From contig JAEWLI010000202.1 in NCBI GenBank assembly GCA_023393375.1, positions 1-47,762 of the forward strand: a stretch of 47,762 nucleotides of DNA, in the 5' to 3' direction. Each line of letters starts with the position of its first letter. Position 1 is the stretch's first letter. The position numbers and the translations under genes are program-made. The stretch is from Bacteroidota bacterium. Its GTDB lineage: Bacteria > Bacteroidota > Bacteroidia > Cytophagales > Cyclobacteriaceae. Under the pieces are notes generated by a model. That model made no database searches. It saw nothing but the letters and a program-made list of their open reading frames with translations, and had not been told where the DNA came from. Positions 39,979 through 47,762 of this stretch are shown here, piece after piece.

Positions 39979-40656
39979 ATGAAGAAAATTATAATAGCCA
40001 TTGATGGCCATTCCGGTTGCGGAAAAAGTTCTACTGCCAAAGCAGTCGCAAAGGCATTGGGAATTAAATATATTGATTCCGGAGCCACTTACCGGGCAGC
40101 AACTTTGTATTTTACGAGAAATAACATAAGCCTGGATGATCGAGAAGCAATGAAAAATGCATTGGCGCAAATGGAAGTGGATATTCTGTACAATCCTGAA
40201 ACTGATAAATATGAAACCTGGCTTAACGGTGAAAATATTGAAAATGATATCAGAAGGATGGAGGTAACAGAACGGGTGAGCGAAGTCAGTGTGATATCAG
40301 AAGTCAGGGAAGCAATGACTATTCAACAACGTCGTATGGCAGAAGGGTCCAGCGTGATCATGGATGGAAGGGATATTGGCACTGCTGTTTTTCCATATGC
40401 TGATCTTAAAATATTTATGACTGCCGATGTCAACATTCGTGCAGCAAGGAGAGTTAAGGAGTTAGCGGAAAATAATATGGCCGCTGAGTTTGAAGCTGTA
40501 AAACAAAATCTGATGAAAAGAGACAGGATAGATTCAGGCAGGGAAATAAACCCTTTGAAAAGAGCCGATGATGCGATCGACATTGATACGTCAGAATTAA
40601 GTTTTAAAGAACAGGTAGAAAAAGTGGTGGAATTTGCCAGGGAAAAAATGATATAA
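39979..40656 (+). CDS. cmk: Cytidylate kinase
   Basis: A 225-residue (d)CMP kinase. The P-loop is IAIDGHSGCGKSSTAKAVAKAL, followed by IKYIDSGATYRAATLY for CMP binding. VIMDGRDIGTAVFPYADLKIFMTA and the lid RAARRVKEL are characteristic, and the C-terminal DAIDIDTSELSFKEQVEKV is the usual ending. Ser-Gly-Ala replaces the more usual Ser-Gly-Ala/Thr-Met (DSGAMYRA) by ATYRA, as in other Bacteroidota as far as I recall. It phosphorylates CMP and dCMP with ATP. It is in a row with ispH, 19 nt apart. Confidence 0.95.
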   Translation: MKKIIIAIDGHSGCGKSSTAKAVAKALGIKYIDSGATYRAATLYFTRNNISLDDREAMKNALAQMEVDILYNPETDKYETWLNGENIENDIRRMEVTERVSEVSVISEVREAMTIQQRRMAEGSSVIMDGRDIGTAVFPYADLKIFMTADVNIRAARRVKELAENNMAAEFEAVKQNLMKRDRIDSGREINPLKRADDAIDIDTSELSFKEQVEKVVEFAREKMI

Positions 40657-40675
40657 ACAAACCTGTAATAAACTC

Positions 40676-41566
40676 ATGAAAATAGCAATAGACAGTAATT
40701 CCGGATATTGTTTCGGGGTAGAATTTGCCATTCAGATGGCTGAAGATGAGATGCAGAACATCGAAACACTATACTGTTTAGGCGATATAGTACATAACGA
40801 TAAAGAAGTTCAACGATTGACTGAAAAGGGATTAAAAGTCATCAACAGGGAAGAACTGTCCAATCTTCGAAACTGCAAAGTGCTGATTAGGGCTCATGGA
40901 GAACCTCCCGAAACCTACCAAATTGCCCTTCAAAATAATATTGAATTAATTGATGCTTCCTGCCCTGTGGTTTTGAAATTACAAAACAGGGTCAAAAATG
41001 CATATGACAAAATGATCCGGGAAGATGGACAAATTGTGATTTATGGAAAAAATGGCCATGCCGAAGTAATTGGCTTGGCAGGACAGACAAAAGGTAATTC
41101 CATTATTGTTACCACCGAAGAGGATTTGAACAAACTGGATTATTCCAGACCGATTACACTTTTCAGTCAGACCACCAAGAGTACAGATGGTTATTACCGG
41201 ATTAAATCACTTATTGAGGAAAGGATAATTAAAGCTAAGGGTAATTTACAACCTGAAGATTTTCATCCCAACGACAGCATATGTCGCCAGGTTTCGAACC
41301 GGGAACCTCAATTGGCTGCATTTTCCAAAGAGCATGATGTGATTTTGTTTGTAAGCGGTAAAAAAAGTTCTAATGGAAAAGCTTTGTATAAAGTTTGCAA
41401 ATCAATAAATGAAAACAGTTACTTTATTGAAGATGAAAATGAGATTTGTCCCGAATGGCTTGAAGGAAAACAATCTGTGGGTATTTGTGGGGCCACTTCA
41501 ACACCTATGTGGTTGATGGAAAAAGTAGCTTATGCAATTGATAAAATGACAGTAAATGTATCTTAA
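40676..41566 (+). CDS. ispH: 4-hydroxy-3-methylbut-2-enyl diphosphate reductase
   Basis: IspH (LytB), 296 residues, the last step of the MEP isoprenoid pathway. The three 4Fe-4S cysteines are visible in SGYCFGVEFAI (Cys12), DASCPVVLKL and DSICRQVSNREPQL. The substrate-binding His residues are in LGDIVHNDKEV and LIRAHGEPPE, and the late motif GICGATSTPMWLMEKV is intact. It follows cmk closely, a pairing also seen in bacteria where the two are adjacent or fused. Confidence 0.96.
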   Translation: MKIAIDSNSGYCFGVEFAIQMAEDEMQNIETLYCLGDIVHNDKEVQRLTEKGLKVINREELSNLRNCKVLIRAHGEPPETYQIALQNNIELIDASCPVVLKLQNRVKNAYDKMIREDGQIVIYGKNGHAEVIGLAGQTKGNSIIVTTEEDLNKLDYSRPITLFSQTTKSTDGYYRIKSLIEERIIKAKGNLQPEDFHPNDSICRQVSNREPQLAAFSKEHDVILFVSGKKSSNGKALYKVCKSINENSYFIEDENEICPEWLEGKQSVGICGATSTPMWLMEKVAYAIDKMTVNVS

Positions 41567-41698
41567 TAGCTCAATTATATAAGAAAATTCATGTAATTAA
41601 AGGCTAATTAATTTTTTTAACTTACTCTTCTATTGATTTTGTGCTGATAAAAGCAGATTTATAATTTCAATTTAGATTTTTATTGATCAAAAATTTTT

Positions 41699-41706
41699 TA
41701 ATTTTG
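41699..41706 (+). promoter_or_regulatory. Promoter -7 box of the nqr operon
   Basis: TAATTTTG is an exact TAnnTTTG match, 37 nt before the nqrA start codon. The -33 region is T-rich without an exact TTTG. Confidence 0.5.
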
Positions 41707-41743
41707 CAACGTTTTTATTTGAGACACTTGTTATAGATCGAAA

Positions 41744-43108
41744 ATGGCGGAAACGATAAAGCTTAAGAAAGGATTTAACATTAATCTTGCAGGGAAAGCT
41801 GACAAAAAAACATCTGGAAACCCTCTTCCTAAAACCTACGCAATAAAACCCACTGATTTTAAAGATATCCTACGTCCCAAATCTTTGGTAGCCGAAGGTG
41901 ACATCGTAAAGGCGGGTACTCCCATCTTAATAGATAAAAAGAAGGAAGAGATCCTGTTTACCTCTCCGGTCAGTGGAGAAGTAGTTGCCGTCAACAGGGG
42001 AGATAAAAGAAAATTATTGGAGATAGTCATTTTAGCTGACGAAAAATTGACCTATGAAAAATTCCCTGCTTATTCAGTTTCAGATCTAACAAGTTTGACC
42101 AAGGAAAAAGCATTAGAAAGTCTTTTAAAAAGTGGAGTTTGGCCAAACATCATACAACGTCCTTTTGGCGTTATTGCTAATCCAACTGATTCCCCAAAAT
42201 CCATATTTATATCTGCTTTTGATACCAGTCCTTTAGCACCTGACTATGATTATCTATTAAAAGGACAGGAAAGGTATTTTCAAGCTGGTGTCGATGTACT
42301 TAAAAAATTTACTTCAGGACAAATTTTTGTCAACTATAATGCAGAAAGTGAAGTATCGCCTGTATTTAGCAAAGCCAAAGGTGTAAAGTTGACGGGCTTT
42401 TCAGGCCCACATCCAGCTGGAAATGTAGGTGTACAGATACATCACCTTGATCCAATTGGCAAAGGCGACATTGTATGGACTGTGAATCCGGTAGGAGTGG
42501 TGCAAATTGGCAAGCTATTTTTAGAAGGCATATATGATGCTTCAAAAATTGTCGCTTTAGCAGGTTCTGAAGTAAAAAATCCTCAGTATTATCGCACATA
42601 TACCGGAGGGTGTATTGATGCTTTAGTAGGTAATAATGTAACCGGAGAGGATTTGAGGTATATTTCTGGAAATGTATTATCAGGGGAAAGAATTACAGGA
42701 AAAGGTTTTATTGGTTATTATGACAATATGATTACTGTAATTCCTGAAGGGGGGCAATTTGAATTTATGGGATGGTTGAGGCCAATTACCAACCGCGTGA
42801 GTTTTCAAAGGGCATTTGGGTTACTGTCATTTCTTAATCCCAACAAAGAATATAAACTGGACACGAACACCAGAGGTGAAGCGAGAGCATTTGTTCAAAC
42901 AGGTGTTTTTGAAAAGGTAATGCCAATGGATATTCTTCCTACTTTCCTGATTAAGGCTATTCTTGCAGAAGATTACGACGAAATGGAAGCATTAGGAATT
43001 TTTGAAGTAGTGGAGGAAGACCTGGCACTATGCGAATTTATTGATGTTTCCAAGCATGAAATCCAGGATATCATCAGAAAGGGAATTAATTTGATACAAT
43101 ATAGTTAA
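41744..43108 (+). CDS. nqrA: Na+-translocating NADH:quinone reductase subunit A
   Basis: A 454-residue cytoplasmic subunit of Na+-NQR, which pumps sodium using NADH oxidation by quinone. The N-terminal IKLKKGFNINLAGKAD is the family start. The biotin-lipoyl-like hairpin VAEGDIVKAGTPILIDKKKEEILFTSPVSGEV follows, then FSGPHPAGNVGVQIHHLDPI and PMDILPTFLIKAILAEDYDEMEALG. It opens the operon nqrABCDE with tight spacing. A Na+ pump fits a saline habitat and the SSS symporter in the window. Confidence 0.96.
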   Translation: MAETIKLKKGFNINLAGKADKKTSGNPLPKTYAIKPTDFKDILRPKSLVAEGDIVKAGTPILIDKKKEEILFTSPVSGEVVAVNRGDKRKLLEIVILADEKLTYEKFPAYSVSDLTSLTKEKALESLLKSGVWPNIIQRPFGVIANPTDSPKSIFISAFDTSPLAPDYDYLLKGQERYFQAGVDVLKKFTSGQIFVNYNAESEVSPVFSKAKGVKLTGFSGPHPAGNVGVQIHHLDPIGKGDIVWTVNPVGVVQIGKLFLEGIYDASKIVALAGSEVKNPQYYRTYTGGCIDALVGNNVTGEDLRYISGNVLSGERITGKGFIGYYDNMITVIPEGGQFEFMGWLRPITNRVSFQRAFGLLSFLNPNKEYKLDTNTRGEARAFVQTGVFEKVMPMDILPTFLIKAILAEDYDEMEALGIFEVVEEDLALCEFIDVSKHEIQDIIRKGINLIQYS

Positions 43109-43114
43109 TTATAT

Positions 43115-44440
43115 ATGCAAGGGATAAGAAAATTACTTGATAAACAAAAAAAGCATTTTGAGAAAGGCGGAAAGCTTGAAAAGTGGTATTATGCTTTTGA
43201 GGCAATGGAAACTTTTCTTTTCACACCCGATCATACTACCAAACCCCGGGGTGCCCAAATAAGAGATGCCATTGACCTGAAGCGTTTGATGATGACAGTG
43301 GTTTTGGCTATGGTACCATGTCTATTATTTGGCATTTACAATGCTGGTCACCAACATTTTCTGGCTACGGGCGAAACAACTTCAGTTTGGGATATGTTTG
43401 GAGAAAAGCTTTGGCTGGGCGTAAAACTGGTTATTCCTATTGTCATTGTATCCTATGCAGTTGGTTTGGGAATAGAATTTCTTTTTGCCACCATCAGGCG
43501 TCACCCGGTCAACGAAGGTTTTCTGGTTACAGGTATGTTGATCCCATTGATCCTGCCGGTCACTATCCCATTATGGCAGGTGGGTTTGGCAACTGCATTT
43601 GCTGTAATTATAGGAAAGGAAGTTTTCGGAGGCACTGGAATGAATATATTGAATGTAGCACTAGTAGCCCGTGCTTTCCTATATTTTGCTTATCCATCTG
43701 AGATGTCCGGTGATATCTGGACTCATCTTCCTAAAAATGAAACTGAAATTGTACAAGGTTTTTCCGGAGCTACCCCACTAGCAATAGGAGCTGATAAAAG
43801 TGTAGAAGCCAGTCAGGCTATTACTACAGCAGAGGTAGCACGATCGGATGCTGAACGCAATCCAACACCTGCCAAGCAACGGGCTGCTCAGATAGCACAA
43901 CATAAAGCTGACTCCCTTAACAACGGACGCCTGGTGCTGGATGGATTTGAAGGTCATTGGAAATCCGATATGTACACTATGAAAAATATGTTTGTCGGTT
44001 TTATCCCGGGTTCGATTGGAGAAACATCGGTAATTGCGATCCTTTTAGGTGCACTGCTGCTTATAGTTACAGGAGTAGGCAGTTGGAAGATCATGCTGAG
44101 TGTTTTATTAGGTGGTGTTAGCATGGGGTATTTATTTAATCTGATAGGATCAAATGAATTTATGCAATTACCGTTTTATTATCATCTGGTCACAGGGGGC
44201 TTTGCTTTTGGATTAGTATATATGGCAACGGATCCTGTAACTGCGGCACAAACTGAAACAGGAAAGTGGATTTTTGGGTTCTTAATAGGAGTATTAACCA
44301 TATTGATTCGTGTGGTAAATCCCGCTTATCCGGAAGGAATCATGCTGGCGATATTGTTAATGAACGTATTTGCACCTTTGATTGATTATTATGTAGTACA
44401 AGCAAACAAAAAGAGGAGGATTCAACGTGCGACAGTCTAA
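43115..44440 (+). CDS. nqrB: Na+-NQR subunit B
   Basis: A 441-residue membrane subunit carrying covalent FMN and riboflavin. RGAQIRDAIDLKRLMMTVVLAMVPCLLFGIYNAG is the conserved N-terminal part. FSGATPLAI carries the Thr used for covalent FMN in this family. FIPGSIGETS and YMATDPVTAAQTETGKW are further signatures. Between ATPLAIGADKS and the downstream NMFVGFIPGS there is a polar, Ala-rich insertion of about 60 residues (containing SDAERNPTPAKQRAAQIAQH) that the Vibrio form lacks. The gene starts 6 nt after nqrA and overlaps nqrC by 14 nt. Confidence 0.96.
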   Translation: MQGIRKLLDKQKKHFEKGGKLEKWYYAFEAMETFLFTPDHTTKPRGAQIRDAIDLKRLMMTVVLAMVPCLLFGIYNAGHQHFLATGETTSVWDMFGEKLWLGVKLVIPIVIVSYAVGLGIEFLFATIRRHPVNEGFLVTGMLIPLILPVTIPLWQVGLATAFAVIIGKEVFGGTGMNILNVALVARAFLYFAYPSEMSGDIWTHLPKNETEIVQGFSGATPLAIGADKSVEASQAITTAEVARSDAERNPTPAKQRAAQIAQHKADSLNNGRLVLDGFEGHWKSDMYTMKNMFVGFIPGSIGETSVIAILLGALLLIVTGVGSWKIMLSVLLGGVSMGYLFNLIGSNEFMQLPFYYHLVTGGFAFGLVYMATDPVTAAQTETGKWIFGFLIGVLTILIRVVNPAYPEGIMLAILLMNVFAPLIDYYVVQANKKRRIQRATV

Positions 44441-45230
44441 TACCTATATTATCATATTTATGGCCATCACTACTGTTGTAGTGGGTGGTGTATTATCGAT
44501 AGCATCACAGGTTTTGAAACCAGAACAGATGAAATCTGTTGAACTTGATACCAAAAGTCAGATCCTGGGTGCAGTTATGACGCTGGATGAAACAATGGAT
44601 GTAAGGAATGTTTACAACACCAGAATTAATTCAATTGTTGTCAATGCAACAGGTGAAGAATTAGAAGGTATTTCTGCGGAAGATGTTGATATTTCAAAGC
44701 AATTTAAAGTTAATCCTGATCAAAGGCAACTGCCGGTTTTTATGTTTAAAAAGGAAGGTACTGACGAAGTAGATGCTTATATCTTCCCGGTATATGGCCA
44801 AGGGTTATGGGACAATATTTGGGGTTATATCGCTTTGGAAACTGATTTGGAAACCATAAGGGGTGTGAGATTTGATCATGCAAGTGAAACACCGGGATTG
44901 GGTGCAAGAATTACAGAACTTGTAGTACAGGAACGTTTTGAAGGAAAGAAAATATACAACGATCTTGGTCAATTAATGTCCGTCCAAATGCTGAGAAGTG
45001 AAAAAAATCCTGAAGATAAATTGGATGACCACCATGTGGATGGTATGGCAGGAGCTACTATCACTGGCAGGGGAGTAAATGCCATGATTCAAAATTATTT
45101 CAGGTTATACGATATGTATATTCAAAAGCTGAAAGAAATGGGGCCTGTGGTGCCTGATGAAGCTGATGAACCAGGAGAAATTGAAGATACTCACCCCAAC
45201 CTGATAGAGCAGGAGGGACCTGGTGCTTAG
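44427..45230 (+). CDS. nqrC: Na+-NQR subunit C
   Basis: A 267-residue subunit with one N-terminal TM helix (TYIIIFMAITTVVVGGVLSIA) and a periplasmic domain that carries covalent FMN. The flavin motif is DGMAGATITGRGV; the expected Thr is present, with Ala replacing the usual Ser before Gly. GLWDNIWGYIALETDLETIRGVRFDHASETPGLGARI is conserved. It begins with GTG preceded by a strong GAGGAGGA, inside the 3' end of nqrB, so translation is coupled. The tail (from about residue 240) is acidic and extends beyond the usual end. Confidence 0.95.
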   Translation: MRQSNTYIIIFMAITTVVVGGVLSIASQVLKPEQMKSVELDTKSQILGAVMTLDETMDVRNVYNTRINSIVVNATGEELEGISAEDVDISKQFKVNPDQRQLPVFMFKKEGTDEVDAYIFPVYGQGLWDNIWGYIALETDLETIRGVRFDHASETPGLGARITELVVQERFEGKKIYNDLGQLMSVQMLRSEKNPEDKLDDHHVDGMAGATITGRGVNAMIQNYFRLYDMYIQKLKEMGPVVPDEADEPGEIEDTHPNLIEQEGPGA

Positions 45231-45274
45231 GTGAATGTTTTTAAATTTGAGTTAGGATTATTAAAAATTAAGAT

Positions 45275-45940
45275 ATGAGTGTAGGAGCTGTAGATAAACC
45301 GGTAAAGAAACCCTCAGAACCTTTATTATCTAAAAGGAGAAAGAAATTTGTTACTGATCCACTGAATGATGACAATCCGATTACAGTACAGGTTTTGGGT
45401 ATATGTTCAGCCCTTGCTGTAACTGTGCAATTAGAACCAACTTTGGTTATGTCAATAGCTGTGGTATTTGTTGTCGTTTTTTCCAATTTGATTGTATCTT
45501 TAATACGGAATTTTATTCCTACCCGGATCAGAATCATCGTTCAATTGGCAATAATAGCAACTTTGGTTACATTAGTAAGTGAAGTTTTACGTGCTTATTA
45601 CTACGACATGTACAAAATGCTTTCTGTATTCGTTGGACTTATCATTACAAATTGTATTGTGATGGGGAGACTGGAAGCATTTGCAATGGGAAACAAGGCT
45701 TATGATTCAGTTTTGGATGGATTGGGAAGTGGATTAGGTTATGCCTGGATCATTTTAGCTGTTGCATTCTTCAGAGAATTGCTAGGTTCAGGATCATTAT
45801 TTGGATTTAAGGTATTCGAAAGCGTGGGATTGGCTAATTTCCCGACCAATGGATTAATGGTCACTTCGATTGGTGCCTTTATGATTTTAGGTATTATCAT
45901 TTGGATTCAGAGGGCTGCCTCTGGTTATGTTGAAAAATAA
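45275..45940 (+). CDS. nqrD: Na+-NQR subunit D
   Basis: A 221-residue membrane subunit with about six TM helices. The conserved half-channel cysteines are visible in LGICSALAVT and LIITNCIVMGRLEAFA; in NqrD/NqrE these bind the intramembrane iron centre. FFRELLGSGSLFG and an N-terminal soluble extension of about 30 residues (VDKPVKKPSEPLLSKRRKKF) are also seen; the extension is longer than in the Vibrio form. It starts 44 nt after nqrC. Confidence 0.96.
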   Translation: MSVGAVDKPVKKPSEPLLSKRRKKFVTDPLNDDNPITVQVLGICSALAVTVQLEPTLVMSIAVVFVVVFSNLIVSLIRNFIPTRIRIIVQLAIIATLVTLVSEVLRAYYYDMYKMLSVFVGLIITNCIVMGRLEAFAMGNKAYDSVLDGLGSGLGYAWIILAVAFFRELLGSGSLFGFKVFESVGLANFPTNGLMVTSIGAFMILGIIIWIQRAASGYVEK

Positions 45941-45954
45941 ACACTGAACCTTCA

Positions 45955-46566
45955 ATGGAACTATTTAATATAGCAATCAGATCAATCTTTATCGAGAATA
46001 TGGTATTTGCCTATTTTTTGGGCATGTGTTCATTTCTTGCGGTGTCTAAAAAGGTGACTACAGCATTTGGCTTAGGGCTGGCAGTAATATTTGTACTTAC
46101 CATAACTGCTCCCCTTAACTGGTTATTACTCAAATATGTTTTGGGTGAAGGAGCTCTGGTATGGTTAAGTCCGGCATTTGCCGATGTAGACCTTAGCTTT
46201 TTACAATTCATCATGTTCATAGCCACAATTGCTGCTATGGTACAATTGGTAGAAATGGTAATTGAAAAAAGCTCTCCTGCTTTGTACGGTTCTTTGGGTA
46301 TATTTTTGCCATTAATCGCTGTGAACTGTGCCATTTTGGGTGGATCACTTTTTATGGTTCAGAAAGAGTACAACTTCACTGAATCTGCAGTGTATGGTTT
46401 TGGTTCTGGAATTGGATGGTTTTTAGCGATTATTGCGCTTGCTGCGATCAGAGAGAAACTAAAATATTCCAATGTGCCAGCCGGATTAAAAGGTCTTGGT
46501 ATTACTATGCTAATCACCGGCCTGATGGGGATTGCGTTCATGTCTTTTATGGGGATATCTATTTAA
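45955..46566 (+). CDS. nqrE: Na+-NQR subunit E
   Basis: A 203-residue membrane subunit, inverted-topology partner of NqrD. Signatures are IFIENMVFAYFLGMCSFLAVSKK and LPLIAVNCAILGGSLF with the two iron-centre cysteines, and LAIIALAAIREKLKYSNVPAGLKGLGI near the end. It starts 14 nt after nqrD. The expected next gene, nqrF, does not follow: the 241 nt after the stop hold only an AT-rich weak inverted repeat, and the next gene is a DUF502 protein. Confidence 0.96.
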   Translation: MELFNIAIRSIFIENMVFAYFLGMCSFLAVSKKVTTAFGLGLAVIFVLTITAPLNWLLLKYVLGEGALVWLSPAFADVDLSFLQFIMFIATIAAMVQLVEMVIEKSSPALYGSLGIFLPLIAVNCAILGGSLFMVQKEYNFTESAVYGFGSGIGWFLAIIALAAIREKLKYSNVPAGLKGLGITMLITGLMGIAFMSFMGISI

Positions 46567-46807
46567 TTATGTTTATCTGCGAGACGATAATATAGGTTTG
46601 CTGCGATATTATAATTAAATTGATTTGTTGATTAGATTTACTGAATTTTTTGTAATGATACATAGAAGCTAGATATTCTTTGATGAAGAAAGCACGTTTT
46701 TTTCGGTGAAAACTATCTTAGCCTGTAGAATGATTTGATTGAAAAATCACATATATTTAGGGTAATATGCACTGATGGTGCTTTTTTAAACTTTAATATA
46801 TCAAGTC

Positions 46808-47392
46808 ATGTCATCATTTACAATTAGAAGATACCTGAACTATTTTTTAAGAGGCCTATTACTAATAGTCCCATTAAGCTTGACCATATACATAATATCT
46901 GCCGCTATTCAGTGGTTGGATAATTTGATACCCCTGCCTGTTCCCGGTTTGGGATTATTACTAATCCTTGTGATAATTACTGTCTTTGGATATTTAGGAT
47001 CTACATTGATGATCCGCCCCATTTTTGATCTGATGGAAAAACTGATTATCAGGCTTCCATTGGCTAATTTAATTTACACTTCATTAAAAGATCTCATGTC
47101 GGCCTTTGTTGGTGATAAAAGAAGATTTACCCAAGCCGTTCTGGTTACCATGAATAAAGAAACCGGGATTCAAAAGTTGGGTTTTATTACTCGTGATGAC
47201 CTTGAATGTCTTGGACTTCCGGGAAAAATTGCCGTTTATCTCCCTCACTCATACAATATCTCAGGAAACCTGTTTGTTGTACCCAAAGAAATAATTACGC
47301 TTTTAGAGGTTCCGGGTGCCGATGTGATGAAGTTTATAGTTTCTGGTGGCGTAGCAGGCTTAAATGATGAAGTAAAGATTCCTGAAGCATAG
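46808..47392 (+). CDS. DUF502 family membrane protein
   Basis: A 194-residue inner-membrane protein. Two N-terminal TM helices (LRGLLLIVPLSLTIYIISAAIQWL and GLGLLLILVIITVFGYLGSTL) are followed by the DUF502 body: IRLPLANLIYTSLKDLMSAF, then KLGFITRDDL, KIAVYLPHSYNISGNLFVVP and VMKFIVSGGVAG. The family is widespread and its function is not established. It starts 241 nt after nqrE, so it probably has its own promoter. The next gene follows after 5 nt, suggesting cotranscription. Confidence 0.93.
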   Translation: MSSFTIRRYLNYFLRGLLLIVPLSLTIYIISAAIQWLDNLIPLPVPGLGLLLILVIITVFGYLGSTLMIRPIFDLMEKLIIRLPLANLIYTSLKDLMSAFVGDKRRFTQAVLVTMNKETGIQKLGFITRDDLECLGLPGKIAVYLPHSYNISGNLFVVPKEIITLLEVPGADVMKFIVSGGVAGLNDEVKIPEA

Positions 47393-47397
47393 TGGAT

Positions 47398-47762
47398 ATG
47401 AACAGGGAATTTGTAATAACAGATATTCACGGATGTTATAAAACCTTTCGCTATCTGGTTGAGGAGATCTTACAATTTAATAAAAATGACACATTATTTC
47501 TTTTAGGTGATTATATCAACAAAGGCCCTTCCAGTAAATCTACTTTGGATTATATCATGAATTTGCAAGAAGAAGGCTTTCAAGTATTGGCTTTAATGGG
47601 GAATCATGAGAAAATTCTTTTGGATGCGATTAACCAGCCTTCTCTTTTCCATCCTTTTCTGGAAAAAGGAGGAAACACAACATTGACAGATTTCGGGGTT
47701 GACAAAATCTCTGACATCCCTCCTAAATATATAAATTTTTTGCAGAGCCTTACCTATTATAT
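47398..47762 (+). CDS. Metallophosphatase (calcineurin-like), 3' end outside window
   Basis: The first 121 residues of a serine/threonine-phosphatase-like metallophosphoesterase. The ATG at 47398 gives MNREFVITDIHGCYKTFRYL. Metal-binding motifs are TDIHG (DxH), FLLGDYINKGP in place of the usual GDYIDRGP, and ALMGNHEKIL (GNHE). The Asp-to-Asn and Arg-to-Lys changes in the second motif keep the first metal-binding Asp. The gene runs off the window. Relatives act on phosphoproteins or dinucleoside polyphosphates; the substrate cannot be decided. Confidence 0.9.
   Translation, partial: MNREFVITDIHGCYKTFRYLVEEILQFNKNDTLFLLGDYINKGPSSKSTLDYIMNLQEEGFQVLALMGNHEKILLDAINQPSLFHPFLEKGGNTTLTDFGVDKISDIPPKYINFLQSLTYY

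Noticed and set aside
46586..46612. Inverted repeat ATAATAT/ATATTAT after nqrE as terminator
   Set aside because: The 7-bp stem is only A/T and lacks a T-run; support is too weak to annotate.

Overview
The window is a low-GC chromosomal segment of a member of the Bacteroidota, probably a marine or saline-adapted Cytophagales-like lineage. The phylum call rests on several features. Promoter -7 boxes repeatedly match TAnnTTTG, twice with a TTTG box exactly 19 nt upstream. There is a T9SS type A sorting domain on a secreted amylase. A riboswitch-controlled BtuB/BtuG-type pair, TamA/TamB in the Bacteroidota arrangement, LytTR-type two-component proteins and a Na+-translocating NQR operon are also present. 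No rRNA, prophage, insertion sequence or CRISPR array was seen; one tRNA (Val, UAC) is present.

Layout. 1-4.9 kb: 3' end of a metallopeptidase, a DinB protein, a small membrane protein, tRNA-Val and uvrA. 5.2-8.5 kb: cobalamin riboswitch, BtuB-like receptor and a BtuG-like lipoprotein propeller. 8.6-14.8 kb (all minus): an ECF sigma factor, a hypothetical protein, a Nudix-type regulator with a degenerate catalytic box, an SSS sugar transporter, and a LytTR regulator with its histidine kinase. 15.3-22.8 kb: tamB and tamA. 22.8-25.1 kb: a methyltransferase, then a GIY-YIG/GNAT fusion whose junction and stop codon lie in clusters of palindromic repeats. 25.1-29.0 kb (minus): a secreted alpha-amylase and a membrane AraC regulator with an extracytoplasmic starch-binding-like domain. 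29.1-35.5 kb: a sulfur locus with divergent osmC-metZ and sir-cobA-sirC-cysH. 35.6-39.6 kb: ilvD and adenine deaminase. 39.8-41.6 kb: small lipoprotein, cmk, ispH. 41.7-46.6 kb: nqrABCDE without an adjacent nqrF. The end holds a DUF502 protein and a truncated metallophosphatase.

The most notable item is the leader of the assimilatory sulfite reductase operon. A consensus promoter is followed by a 34-codon ORF with four consecutive Cys codons and six Met codons. It overlaps three mutually exclusive RNA pairings (1:2, 2:3 antiterminator, 3:4 intrinsic terminator with a U-tract). This is the classical architecture of ribosome-mediated attenuation, here apparently sensing cysteine in a Bacteroidota sulfur-assimilation operon.

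The second is a family of short stem-loops with a conserved loop (TTCGACTCCGCTCA, in either orientation) and two alternative arm pairs. They surround and have been read into a GIY-YIG nuclease gene, which recalls REP/RAYT associations but with a different nuclease. The third is the CBM-7TM-AraC regulator beside a T9SS amylase, a likely one-component starch sensor. All functional statements are inferred from sequence reading without database searches.
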